DNA of 24,422 nt from Ophiothrix spiculata (GCA_000969725.1 JXSR01S010231.1), one strand, 5' to 3'; counted from the first letter of the stretch, positions 1 to 10,062 are shown. Translations and numbers: made by a program. The notes: a model not told the origin generated them from the letters alone.

Positions 1-976
1 CATGACATTTTTCTTGTCTTAATAGTAGGCCTGTCAACTTCTGAGATATAGGCCTAGCCATAAAGTGCCAAACCAATTTTGAACTAAAAACAACACATTC
101 TGTAGAAATATTCAGACTTCAAAACATAACAAAACTTTAAGCAAATGTAAAATTCACACATCTTAGAAAAAGGAATAAAACAGCTTATGATATGATAACT
201 ACTTTTGCAGCAGGATATTATTTTCACTAAACTTCAATCCAGTATATTTCTTGCATCGCAAACCATGTCCATTAATTCTAACAAGGTTAACAATTAGACA
301 ACCTATGCCACAAATTATTGCTTTTATCACGTGATACAAGTAATATGAACATTATTTCAACTCATGAGTTTACAAGAAACAAATAAGAACAGAAAATTTG
401 CTGGGCTCCAATTTCAACATGTGTAAATTTACTTTAACAGTTATCAAAATTTCAGCTTTCAGCAGATTTCAGCTTTTTTATTTTTTAAAATATACACGTT
501 TTAAGCTTTTGCTTGTCAAATCAGCCTAATTTAAGTTCTTTGGCGATTTTTTTTTTACAGTTTTCAACTTTTTCCTAGAAGGTTCATTTTCATACTTGCT
601 TTTTAACTAATTGACCTTGGCCTCTGAAATGCATATTGCGAGGTTTAATCCTTAGGTTGCTTCTTGATTAAGCTTCAGAAGCAAACAAGTATGACACTCT
701 GTGCACAAGGCTGTTATCTAAATACATATTAGAAATGGAAAATATGTATATCAATTAACTTTTTACATTTTATGCTACATCTCCAAAACTATAAAGAATT
801 TTGGAGGTAAAGTAACTACTTCCAGTTGAGCCCTGGGGCATGAGAATATATAAATGGATTCTGCACCTTAACATCAACAGCATGAATATCTATATAATAG
901 AGAACTGCACCCCAAAATGAAAACTATTTCCAGTCTATGACTCAGGATACCAACTCATTTGAAATCAAGTGAAATG
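1..976. other. AT-rich non-coding DNA
   Basis: No convincing exon or element was seen. If the exon at 989-1067 is terminal, roughly 480-988 would be its 3' UTR. Confidence 0.5.
477..482 (-). promoter_or_regulatory. possible polyadenylation signal AATAAA
   Basis: A minus-strand AATAAA lies about 500 bases downstream of the in-frame TAA at 989-991. The surrounding DNA is T/A-rich, so this hexamer can easily occur by chance. It has meaning only if the exon at 989-1067 is terminal. Confidence 0.2.
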
Positions 977-988
977 GTGACAACTTAC

Positions 989-1067
989 TTAATTCACCAG
1001 GGGCTGCTTCTTATGTAAATCATCGCTTTCAAACGTGGAGATAAAATCTACAACCTGAATGACTGTA
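989..1067 (-). CDS. candidate last coding exon of a minus-strand gene
   Basis: On the minus strand a long pyrimidine tract (TTTTTCTTCCTTTTCACAG) ends at 1068. It is followed by one base of a split codon and 25 open codons beginning TVIQVVDFISTFESDDLHKK, then QPLVN and TAA. The peptide has ordinary protein composition. The stop is immediately followed by GTAAGT, so either this is the last coding exon, with a possible intron right after the stop, or the true donor is CTG|GTGAAT at 997, giving an internal exon 998-1067. An AATAAA on the minus strand at 477-482 would give a 3' UTR of about 500 bases and favours the last-exon reading. It may belong to the same gene as the exon at 14.4 kb, but nothing in the sequence proves that. 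No family is recognised. Confidence 0.42.
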
Positions 1068-1079
1068 CTGTGAAAAGGA

Positions 1080-3240
1080 AGAAAAACAATGACTTTGAAA
1101 ATGGGATGGGTCCAAAAGTTAAATCAAAGATTATGAATATGAATAAAATATTGTTTTAGGATTAGAGCAGTGACTGACAGTTTTTCACTGATAATAGATT
1201 CAAGATTTTGATAACAAATACCTTCTAAATTGGTATGCCATCATAGAAAGAACAAAGTTTGACTGTTTTGTTGAACAACCCACAACATTATTCTACTCAA
1301 TGTTTTCATTGTTTATATACAACATATTTATAGAATTTGTAGTCTGATCATATTTTGTGTGTTTTCAGGATAATTATCTTAATACTTAATTTATTAAAAG
1401 TTTACAATATCTTGGGGTTAATAGTTGCCTATAAGACAAACAAATGCACATAAAAAAATTGAAGAGAATTTAATTAATTCTATTAGTGCTCCCTGAACTT
1501 GCATTTCATAGGTTTCCCCTTTTGTTTTTCTGCTTTTAACTATTGACACAATGTGCCTAATATCCCATGTGATCGTAAATGAATCTTGCTTACTCCTGCT
1601 TAAATAATTCCAATTTCTGTTCATGTCTTTAAATCATGTGCAACGTCAGCTCAGCATGTGGTCGCATCAGCGAAATAGAAATCCAAAATACACATTGGAC
1701 AACTTTACACAAGTGAATCGAGCGCAAGGTGTTTTCCTGAATTCTTAAGGAGGTTAACTGAAAATGTCATTATTGATTATTGAAGAAATATGTGACCCGA
1801 ACAAAAGGGGTATTAAGTATGTTTAATTTGTTTCCTGCCAAGAATTGAAATTGAAATAAATATTAGGAATCAAAGTTAAATATTGAAATTGTGCAATGTA
1901 ATGTTGATAAAATGAATCACAATTATGTGTCTCAGTTAATCATGCCAAAAAATTACAGATCAGTGGCTTGATCATGTTTTGAATGAATTAAATTGAATAG
2001 TTGAACTACCTACCAGGAAAAGAAAATCTTGAATTTTGAGATTGGGGAAAGTTTCATAAAAATAATTAAACATTATGGTCTTATATACGATATAAGAGTA
2101 ATAATCATGTAAAATATGATGACATTTTTAAATGTTTGTATTTTTTCTGATATATAGTAACTTCCTGATATAAAAAGTATATTTTTTACCATTAAACTAA
2201 TTTTGTTTTTACGTTATGTTCTTAAAACCCTGATACAACAAAACTTGGATATAAAGAATGCATTTTTCTGTTCCTAGTAACTTTGTTAAGCTAGGCAAAT
2301 TCTAGGGGATTGCATGTAAATTATCTAAAAAAAATCAATCAAAAATGGTTCATCCAATCATGTGCCTTTCATATATTTTCAATAAACGTTTTGTTTTACC
2401 AAGTAATTTATTTAAAACCATACATTCATCAGCAATAGACAGTGGTTCCTGTAAGGTTTTTGAGCTTGCACAAATTTGATGAAAGTTGAAGAGTTGCTTG
2501 CATCAAAACATTAGCTTAGGATGAAATGTGAATATACAGATACACAGGAAAAAGCATCTTTCTTCTGTGTTTAATAGATCACCTGCTGAAATGGAACAAA
2601 CTTTATATTTAAGTCTGTTTCATGGGTATAAAATGACACCTTAACATATATCTGACTATTTGGAAAAGTCAAGATTTTTACATGCAAAGATTGTAATGGG
2701 TTTTTTTCTGGGACACACTATATACATTGAGCAACCCATTTGGCCAGGATTATATCGAAAAAATGACAGTAAATGGAGTTGGCAAGCTTGGGTTACAACT
2801 TTATTACAACTTGTGATATTTTGCAGTACAAGCACGAAGCCAATAAAAGGGTTGATCTTTACAAAAACAATAACACAAAGATTTATCTTGGCAAAGTGTG
2901 ACCTGTTTTGTTTACAAAAAAACAATAAGCTTAAATAACCACAAATGATTTGAAAAGGATATTTTGAGAGGAAAAAGAATTTGGATATTGTAAGAGATGT
3001 GTTTGGACTTTGTATATATGTGTTCTTAAGTAATCACTTTTGGCTCGCATATTTAACCAAATTTTCTGGAACTTTTTGCCAAAAAATGCAAACAACAAGA
3101 ACATATTTCCTGAGTAGAGCCACCTGCAGCCATGCACAACTGTCATTGTTTATTACAGTTTCCATGACTCTTCACATTTTACCATGATTTTATTGTTCAC
3201 TTGTGTGCTATGTACATTTGTGTCTATTTCTCAATTCATA
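1080..3240. other. AT-rich, probably intronic or intergenic
   Basis: Apart from the small open interval at 1623-1748, I see only scattered short frames. Overlapping frames of about 90 codons on both strands at 2656-2938 show no codon preference or splice context. No repeat family was recognised. Confidence 0.5.
1623..1748 (+). CDS. small ORF of 41 codons, both strands open
   Basis: The plus-strand frame starts MSLNHVQRQLSMWSHQRNRN and stops after 41 codons. The minus strand over the same DNA is also open for about 35 codons after an acceptor-like TCCTTAAGAATTCAG. The interval has more CpG than its surroundings. A conserved or coding interval is possible, but the sequence alone does not decide the strand. 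Confidence 0.1.
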   Translation: MSLNHVQRQLSMWSHQRNRNPKYTLDNFTQVNRAQGVFLNS

Positions 3241-3266
3241 ACAGACCTAAATCTTTAGGCCTAAAA

Positions 3267-3371
3267 TGACGGGGTTACTGGAGTACAGTCAAAAAGCCCC
3301 TCCAGGCTACGAAGATGAGTGTTCAGACTATCACATCAGCACACAACTTATGACTTTATTCCAAACATAGA
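3267..3371 (+). CDS. small ORF of 34 codons, possibly part of an exon
   Basis: Starting at an ATG at about 3267, the frame reads MTGLLEYSQKAPPGYEDECS, continues DYHISTQLMTLFQT, and stops. A good plus-strand acceptor (TATTTCTCAATTCATAACAG) lies just upstream at about 3245, but the frame between it and the ATG contains a stop, so the ATG would have to be the start. The peptide composition looks more natural than most chance frames here. No donor, promoter or family match is seen. Confidence 0.13.
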
Positions 3372-3600
3372 GCACTATACATAATTCATATACTTCGCAT
3401 TAAGTATGCATTGAAATAGTCAATTGTCAGTTGGTAACTTTTGCGCTTTCGTTTTCATCTAGTTGCACTTGGCGTATTGCATACTGCGTTGTCAATAGCG
3501 TGCACATGAACATCTAACATGATCTTGTGTGTATGGCAAGTTTCGTTTTAGTTTCTATGTTTTATAGAGACAACAAACAATTTTTGAAATAATTATGCTA

Positions 3601-3740
3601 TTTAATAATAATAATAATAATGGAGGGTATTTATACCACGCGCTGATTACCCGAAGGTCTCAAGGCGCTGCTGTGTCAGCCGCAGCACTCCACAGGAGAG
3701 TATCCTAGGTCGCTTACAGACGCCAATCACACAACTGACC
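3601..3740 (-). mobile_element. truncated SINE 3' end with (TTA)n tail
   Basis: A (TAA)n microsatellite at about 3604-3620 on the plus strand is followed by GGGTATTTATACCACGCGCT, GAAGGTCTCAAGGCGCTGCT and GCAGCACTCCACAGGAG. On the minus strand this reads as a SINE-type 3' end: AGCGCCTTGAGACC, a short AT-rich spacer, then (ATT)n. The arrangement parallels the complete SINE at 7.4-7.7 kb. No tRNA-like head is visible, so it seems 5'-truncated. Confidence 0.5.
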
Positions 3741-3744
3741 GGGA

Positions 3745-4125
3745 GAACGACATGGAATTAATCGGAATTTAATTTAAAAAAAATTATATTCTTATCGTTG
3801 TCGTGTATGAAATAGATTTATTGCTGCTCCTTTCTCACGGCTCATGAAATTGTACAAAAATAACTCATCTTATGCTGAAATCGTGTAGTCCAACTCACTC
3901 GGCATAACATCGCGAGTGCAGCCAACTCCCGGCATTATTATTCCACTTATATTTTTTGGTACAATTTCACTTGCGTCTAATAATATGCAGCTATTAAACT
4001 ATAAATGTTTCATGCTTTAATATCAAGAATCACAAATATTGAATTGAAGCAATGATTTTCTATGACAAACCTGCAACACATTGCCTCTAAACATTTTTGT
4101 ATCTTATTGGCAAGTTTAAGAAAAT
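3745..4125. other. non-coding spacer before the hAT MITE
   Basis: No supported feature. A few CpG words occur (CTCGGCATAACATCGCGAGT near 3898) without a recognisable boundary. Confidence 0.4.
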
Positions 4126-4133
4126 ATAAAGGC

Positions 4134-4447
4134 CAGTGGCAGCACCAGCATCTCATTTCTGGGGGGCAAACTTTCTGAGGGGGGGGGGGGCAAAAAATTA
4201 AAAAAATTAACGCGCGCATAGCGCAAAGTTTGTTTTTGACAAATTTGTTTGTTTTTTGGCTAAAAACGCCTATTTTTGACTAAAATAATGATATTTAATA
4301 GTGAAAAACACGCGAAGCGCGCAAAACTTATGTCAAAATGATCAATAAAAGGGGGTAATTGAGAGAAATTTGTGCCTAAAAGCTTCTGATTTTTTTTTCT
4401 GGGGGCAAACTGGGGGGGGGCATTTGCCCCCCGTGGTGCCGCCACTG
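4134..4447. mobile_element. non-autonomous hAT MITE
   Basis: The element begins CAGTGGCAGCACCA and ends in the complement of CAGTGGCGGCACCA, a 14-bp terminal inverted repeat with one mismatch. It is flanked on both sides by the identical 8-bp sequence ATAAAGGC (4126-4133 and 4448-4455). CAGTGGCG-type ends and an 8-bp duplication are hallmarks of the hAT superfamily. Inside are long G runs (about 4180-4191 and 4411-4420) and CpG-rich words such as ACGCGCGCATAGCGC and ACACGCGAAGCGCGC, with no transposase. The perfect duplication suggests a fairly young insertion. A 135-codon minus-strand open frame crosses the right end but is not a gene. Confidence 0.88.
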
Positions 4448-4574
4448 ATAAAGGCACATGCATGCGGAAAAAATAAGCCAGAGTTGAATGTAACATGCTA
4501 ATTTTGAGACTTGACTTGGGTATCAATGCTAGGAAGGTAACAGGCTTGCTGTTGGGAAGATGTGGGTACATATC

Positions 4575-4710
4575 TATTCCATTACAGCAGTGAGTCAGAA
4601 CGAGAGACGGACAACATCCTGCATGTGCATACACACTGTCCATTGCAACTATGCGATTTCTACTCATCTATTGAGTCAATCACAAGCCAGTTGTTTAAAG
4701 ATACTGTAGG
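4575..4710 (+). CDS. weak candidate exon or open segment, plus strand
   Basis: The plus-strand acceptor CTATTCCATTACAG is followed by an open segment reading SESERETDNILHVHTHCPLQ and about 20 more residues. It closes at a TAG that belongs to the end of the adjacent inverted-repeat element (4712-5031). The frame is open upstream of the acceptor as well, for about 58 codons in total without an ATG. The opposite strand also has a 135-codon open frame through here, part of it inside the hAT MITE. I see no donor before the stop. The frame openness is suggestive only. Confidence 0.12.
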
Positions 4711-4711
4711 A

Positions 4712-5031
4712 CCATAGGTTTACAGGGGAGTAACCAGACTCGCCCCCATTTTTATTCCTGCGTAGAGAAAAAATTTGGGGTGTTCAGGATGTTGCCGATG
4801 ATGCATTGTATCTTATCATAATGTACGAATATTGAAAGCATGCACACACACACCCCTGTGTACAGGTTGGTGTGTCATTCGTGTGAAGTATTTGCGTGGT
4901 TTGTCTCTACTTGGAGTTGATTTTGGCACGAACAGAGTGAACCCAAATACCTGCAATTTGAGTTCCCTGGCTGACAAAGTTCATAACATGGGCCGGTATA
5001 TAAAATCTGGTATCTCCCTGGAAATCTATGT
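4712..5031. mobile_element. inverted-repeat MITE, copy A
   Basis: The left end CCATAGGTTTACAGGGGAG is mirrored at the right by the complement of CATAGATTTCCAGGGAGATA. Just inside the left end is ACTCGCCCCCATTTTTATTC, shared with copies B and C. The right half shares TTGAGTTCCCTGGCTGACAA with copy B in slightly diverged form. The target duplication is unclear. A 67-codon plus-strand frame inside it is not considered a gene. Confidence 0.6.
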
Positions 5032-5034
5032 GTA

Positions 5035-6145
5035 GGGCCAATGTCATTTTTTCCAAATGATCAACGTCCGACCAACATCATTTTACCATCCAACAAAATT
5101 TTCATAACATGTGGCCTCATATTGGCCCAACATTATGTTTTGAACAGAGACCATGCTAACCACTTACGATGTTGGTCCAACTTCACAATGCAATTTTTGT
5201 ATAAACTTTACTAAAAATTTGGACAATTTGGTATATGGATGGGTTTCGTTCTCTTGAAAATTGGTATCTATATGGGTGGTATTTCAAATTTCAAGCACCA
5301 CACCAGTACCAAAACCAAATTTTAGTACCCTCTAAGGCAAAATGCTATGCTTCTTTTTATTTAAAAACAGCATTGAATTATTTAAGTTTAAACCTACTAC
5401 CAAGTGTAGTGAACATCATTTGAACATACCTTCAAAGCATTTGTACCATATGTTTTTAGCCTCTTTCTAGGAGCTATGGGACTACATTTACGTCTATATC
5501 TGACATCATAGGGATTTAACATGCTACATAGTACACTTAGCCCGCATTTTACGGATCACCTATGAGGAATTACAGATCAACTACTTTGGAGCCCATACAT
5601 GTATAGTACAGTCGGTGACTACAATTGGTTCAAAACAGTTGTTTTTGCCGTTTAACATAGTAAGAGTATATGAACTGCTGGTATTCGGTGGAGAAAATTT
5701 CAACTTATTCAGACATGCATCTTTATATATTCAATTTTTGGACCAGTATGCCACAAACAATAATCAATAGTAGTTATGCAATATGACATAAAATGTGTCT
5801 ATTTCATTTTTTTTATCACTACATTCATCATCTGGACTCATCTAAATATGCCCATATAGGCCTTTCATTTTCCCCTCACCCGTCATTCGATAATGAATAT
5901 CATGTCATTCTGTTGACATATCCCCCCACCCTTGTTTTTCCGTTTTTTTTTAAAAATCACTATACACCCATAACCTGTCCGAAGTTATTCAATTTAATCT
6001 CTTTGGTCCAAATGCATAGATATATTGAGTGCATAACACAATGTCCTGAGTTGCGTTTTGTTTACTCTCGCACTCGCTTAGTAACGACTGACATCATTTT
6101 CTAACTCAAAAATGATCTGTAAATACAATTTTGTGCACTTTTTGA
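5035..6145. other. non-coding with possible old repeats
   Basis: At 5066-5185 the words GACCAACATC, CCAACAAAA, GGCCCAACATTATG and GATGTTGGTCCAAC recur, resembling a decayed low-copy repeat. A 103-codon plus frame at 5793-6104 has repetitive, Phe/His/Pro-rich composition and is not supported. It lies upstream of the LINE-like tail, but I cannot read a reverse transcriptase in it. Confidence 0.4.
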
Positions 6146-6149
6146 AGCA

Positions 6150-6283
6150 ACCCGTTGAGGTTTTTGACCAAATAAAGCTCATGTCACTCCCCGTGTTTTC
6201 CTTAATCTTAGACTTAGATCCTGTTGTATTGTTTTTGACTATACCTGTATGTCTGGTTTTATGTCAATAAATTGATTGATTAA
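6150..6283 (+). mobile_element. LINE-like 3' end
   Basis: The segment ends TTTTATGTCAATAAATTGAT followed by TGATTAA, a tail of the short-tandem ATTG/TTGA kind used by several L2/CR1-like LINEs instead of poly(A). Upstream it contains CAAATAAAGCTCATG and a T-rich stretch. No reverse-transcriptase frame is visible upstream, so this is a 5'-truncated copy. The class assignment rests on the tail alone. Confidence 0.35.
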
Positions 6284-6408
6284 TCTTTCCAGTGAATTTC
6301 GCTCCGCTTAAATCAAAATTCGCATAGCCTATTGTGAACACCCTCACACTGCCACATCATTTTGCAAATTATAGAAAGACTAATTGATTTCAATAACAAG
6401 TACATTAA

Positions 6409-6546
6409 CCCTTTCGATCCTGAATTGCTATATAGGTGTATGTAGCCCATACTGAATTAATTTACACTCAATACGAATTGGAACTCCTGAGCGTTCTCTC
6501 GAAAGCTCCTTTGGAAACGCTCAGTCGTTCTTTAGGATTGAAAGGG
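6409..6546. mobile_element. piggyBac-type MITE
   Basis: The element lies exactly between two TTAA sites (6405-6408 and 6547-6550). Its ends are inverted repeats starting CCCTTTCGATCCTGAA and CCCTTTCAATCCTAAA, with two mismatches in 16. A TTAA target and CCCTTT-type ends are characteristic of piggyBac elements. It is 138 bp with no coding capacity. It holds an internal inverted pair GAGCGTT...AACGCTC (about 6490-6523). Confidence 0.8.
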
Positions 6547-6550
6547 TTAA

Positions 6551-7315
6551 ACTGCATAAGTTCTGCTATTTTTCCTACAAATTAATAAAATGTCTCTGCA
6601 AAACATTAATGAATCAAAATTCATAAAGTTGAATCAAAATTATATACAGAGTGGCTGTTTTGGCTTCCATATCTTAACTCATATCATATATAAACTTCCA
6701 CATACTCTGGTGCAGGCTGGTGTAGCAAAGTCTGTGGTCAAAAACACTGTCCGGTGAGTCTGGGACAATGGTACAGTGACCCCTATCATCAAACATAACA
6801 TCTCTGAACAACGTTGATGACTATTAGCACTTTGATACTGGTTTAGGGAAGCGGATCAATGTCGGAATTAAACAAACAAATCCCGGGATCTGGTCATTCT
6901 TTCATTTTAATAGTCACACCCGATACAAGTGTCTCATAACATCAATACACTGTGATGAGTGTGCATAAAATTGGGCCAAAAATACTTAAAAATGTTTGTT
7001 TGCCCTTCATAATGTTTCTGAAAAGACAGTGTTAAAATTGTGTTTTTCTTTTTTAGAAGTCTCTATTTAGAAATCTATATCAACATTTACAGGACGTACC
7101 AGATAATCAACTACAATTACTGGTTGCCTTTTAGTTATAAATTGATACATTTATTAAAACAGGCATTCAGCACAAAATTCACATACTTGTCTGTTCAAAC
7201 AGAGGTCCAAATATGATTAATAATAATTTTTAAAAAAGAAAAAACATGTTAAAGGAAACAATGGTGGTTCATGAACTCCAGTGGATTTGTAAAAAACATA
7301 TAGGCCTGTATTCCA
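6551..7315. other. non-coding, nothing recognised
   Basis: AT-rich sequence without splice-bounded frames or inverted repeats that I can support. Confidence 0.4.
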
Positions 7316-7317
7316 GA

Positions 7318-7775
7318 AGGTGTTTAACTAAACCACGGTTTTAACTGAACATCAATTGTCCAGGAATGATATGCAGCATCGCAGCTTTCAATAATAATAA
7401 TAATAATGGGATTTTTATAGCGCTTCTTACTATGTATGTAAAGCGCTGATGCCATTTATTATTACGCCGCCATCAGGAAACCGTCACATTCATTTCGCTT
7501 CAACTAGGGTGGTTGCATGGCCAATGCGCACATCCTATCTGCACTTAGATTATAATGTTCCCCATAACAGCTCCTCAATATCGCTCAGGTCGACGAAGCA
7601 ATCGAGATTAAATGCCTTGCCCAAGAACATACACCTTTGGCCATAGCGGGGCTCGAACTTGCGACCGACTGATTCGGAGTCCTGCACTGTTCCAATAGAC
7701 CACACAAGCTCTCGCCTTCAAGTGAAACAGTTCAATGAGCCGTACTGTTGATGAGAATTTAAACCATGGTTTAGC
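7318..7775. mobile_element. inverted-repeat element split by a SINE
   Basis: The left part reads GTGTTTAACTAAACCACGGT and the right part ends AAACCATGGTTTAGC, forming terminal inverted repeats. Shared internal words (AACTGAACATCAATTGTC; CAATGAGCCGTACTGTTGAT) match the 122-bp copy at 23893-24014. That copy runs straight through where this one is interrupted by a SINE at about 7391-7716. Without the insert this copy would be about 130 bp. Confidence 0.66.
7391..7716 (-). mobile_element. tRNA-derived SINE inserted in a MITE
   Basis: Read on the minus strand, the head starts near 7716 with GGCGAGAGCTTGTGTGGTC. A box-B-like GCAAGTTCGAGCCCC follows at about 7649-7663. Next comes the word TTGGGCAAGGCATTTAATC, widespread in animal SINE bodies. 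The 3' end reads AAGCGCTATAAAAATCCC followed by an (ATT)n tail (7391-7408 on the plus strand). TTCAA flanks both ends (7387-7391 and 7717-7721), a probable short target duplication. It would be transcribed by RNA polymerase III and mobilised by a LINE elsewhere. Confidence 0.75.
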
Positions 7776-7779
7776 AATT

Positions 7780-8415
7780 GACTGTTTTAAATGAGCTTCA
7801 TCATTTGTAAAATTTAAAATTATAATGCGGGAAAAAAAGGTTTTCAAGATTTTCAAAGTCAAGATCAGCATATTTTTGTAAGCAAATTCTATTTTTTCAG
7901 TTTCCAAAGATTAGCAGCGCGTGATGGAGGACAAACAAATAACATTTTTTGGCCTAAGCATGTAACACAACACTTAGTAATCAGTGCATAAGCCTATATC
8001 TTGTTTATCACATCATCAAGTGATCCCCCAGACTGCTATAACTTGTATCCAAAGTCCTGCTTACAAATCATGCCATCATCACCGCCGAAATCCCAGTGAA
8101 AATCCTGGCATGTTGTAATAGGCTAAGTGAATATCCTGTGCGGGGCATTGGGGGCAAGGGTGAGTTGACTTGGGACCCCATGAGTGAAGTTTGAGCCAAC
8201 TTGATATACAGCTTTTTGGGATTTTACTGATAACCACTGTCTGAATAATGCAACAACAATAGCTGCTACCAGTATGAATGTTTACAAATACTCAAATTGA
8301 ATTGTTTCAATTCGGTGGATGAATAGGAATAAGTTTCTTAACAATAACACCAAATGGATTGGCAAATAAATCAGGCACATAAAGTATTCTTTGTTATATA
8401 CCTTATAGATTACTC
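7780..8415. other. non-coding, nothing recognised
   Basis: No supported gene or element. There are short frames only. Confidence 0.4.
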
Positions 8416-8419
8416 TCCT

Positions 8420-8562
8420 CTGATTGGTTAAAAGAGAGGGCTTGGATTTAACTAGGCCCCCCGCTCGACGTATATTGTGCCGCTGGTGTTACACGAGCAA
8501 TACAAGCGCGACTATTGACCATTGGGCGTTTTAGTGCAAAAATGATTCTTTTAACCAACCAG
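8420..8562. mobile_element. inverted-repeat unit with CTGATTGGTTAAAAGA ends
   Basis: CTGATTGGTTAAAAGA at 8420-8435 is mirrored by TCTTTTAACCAACCAG at 8547-8562 (15 of 16 pairs). The interior is relatively GC- and CpG-rich (CCCCGCTCGACG; AAGCGCGACTATTGACCATT). No target duplication was found. It is directly followed by a second, longer foldback, and both may be parts of one element. Confidence 0.5.
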
Positions 8563-8591
8563 ATGACACAAATCTATATTCAGTATATAAA

Positions 8592-8746
8592 ACAAATATT
8601 GACACTTTTTCTTCGGGGCATGGTTAAAATTATTTCCCTTCGTTGATATCAAAACCATGAATATTTCGCTTTTGGCATAATCATGGTTTTGAGATCACCT
8701 TGGGAAAATAATTTAAACCATGCCTCTCAAAGCAGTCAATATTTGT
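8592..8746. repeat. foldback: two ~67-bp inverted arms, 20-base spacer
   Basis: The left arm (8592-8660) and right arm (8681-8746) are complementary over nearly their full length. Paired words are ACAAATATTGAC/GTCAATATTTGT, GGCATGGTTAAAATTATTT against AAATAATTTAAACCATGCC, and GATATCAAAACCATGA against TCATGGTTTTGAGATC, with scattered mismatches and small indels. This is a foldback-type repeat. Its closeness to the unit at 8420-8562 suggests a composite element. Confidence 0.7.
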
Positions 8747-8759
8747 ATATTATGACATA

Positions 8760-9990
8760 AAACTACAAATCTGTACACATTTTTAAGCATTTGTAAAACT
8801 TCATTTTGGCCTACAAACTAACCATATCTGGAAGTGCAAAGAAATGTCAGTTTGTCTGCACAGCATTTATGGTCATCTTTATAAAGAGTATATTTTCATG
8901 GTCAAGAGATACGTCGACTTGAACAGCTCGGTTGTGGCCCTGCGCGCCTCAACCTCGCTACTTAGTCACTAAATTGATTTGATCACTGGATTTATTTTGG
9001 CCAGAGGAATTACTAGACAGAGGGGAACTTGGTCAGTAGAGAAGGATAGACAGAGGAAGGTTGGTCAGTATTAAGGGTTAGTCGATGGATCTGGCCATGA
9101 TCTAGAGGGTGGGGGAACACAGTACCCATTTATGACATCAAAAATATGAAAAAATTGAAAAGGCGTCAAATTAAAATCCAAAAAAAGTATCCTAGGCAGA
9201 TTAATTTTTATACTGCAAGAACTGTTGATATGAGTATTACTGTAGTCTGACCTTCCAGATTATCCTAACAAGCATGCTAGTCCTTTTATCATAGCTTATC
9301 ACTGTATGAGTCAAATCAGAAGTGAACAACAGGTTTGATATAGAAGACTTTCTGAGAAATGGGAGGATAAAGATGTTATTTCAGAAAAGTCTGGAAACTG
9401 TGTTATTAAAAATAAAATAATTAACTTTGCTTTTGACCTGTCTATTGATAGGATAATTTTTTTTTTCAGGATAGATGGTAGACAAGGGGCAGCAAAAATC
9501 TTCCGGACTTAAAACATCTCATCCTAATATGAGTTATAAGGTCAAACCAAATTTAGTTCATTGGTTGATAGAATTTTGAAAATGAAGATTTTTTTTGAAT
9601 TTGGTGTATTCATTCACTGTTACTAGAGTGAAACTTACTGTGCGCTGTCAATGGAGTGAACCAACATTTCCAAAATATTTTATGTTTCCGCTCTGATTCA
9701 GTAATAATTGCTTACAATGAAGTTTAAAGACAAATTTATGCACAAAAATTATCAAAGAAAGAGGTTGATATAAAAATTAATTTAGCTACAAAGATAAATT
9801 TTGTAGTCTTTATCATTCATATCCAATGTAATGTTTCCCACCAGGGAGTAACAAGAAACAGCCTCAACTGACCAATCAGAAGACATGATTCTAGCTTGTG
9901 ACATCAGTGCATCCAGCCGAATAAGGTGTGTGTTACTTGCATTGCCTATTCTAGGTATGATACATCAAAATATAAAGGGCCTTGAGCTTT
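8760..9990. other. non-coding with minor repeats
   Basis: Short direct repeats occur at about 9007-9070 (GACAGAGG and TTGGTCAGTA, each twice). A small hairpin CTACAAA/TTTGTAG lies at about 9786-9806. A donor-like ACA|GTAAGT on the minus strand near 9636 has no clear partner acceptor. Confidence 0.35.
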
Positions 9991-9997
9991 CGCCATT

Positions 9998-10062
9998 ACT
10001 TTGGGCCCTTTTCCCACAGTCTCACTGACTGGATGAACTTTGGGCCCTTTTCACGACTGGAC
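9998..10062 (+). repeat. short direct repeat CTTTGGGCCCTTTTC
   Basis: CTTTGGGCCCTTTTC occurs twice, about 40 bases apart. Outside them lie ATACATCAA on the left and TTGATGTAG on the right, a weak inverted pair (about 9959 and 10068). It may be a small decayed inverted-repeat element. Confidence 0.3.

Noticed and set aside
2656..2938. Overlapping ~90-codon ORFs on both strands
   Set aside because: They mirror each other in AT-rich DNA, with no splice-bounded or domain evidence. The TTTTGCAG at about 2820 followed by 24 codons was too weak to list.
4260..4667. A 135-codon minus-strand ORF as a gene
   Set aside because: Nearly half of it lies inside the hAT MITE, including the G runs and the terminal repeat.
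5793..6104. A 103-codon plus-strand ORF as the C-terminus of a LINE polyprotein
   Set aside because: The frame is Phe/His/Pro-rich, no reverse-transcriptase or endonuclease motif can be read, and the LINE-like tail alone does not support a coding match.
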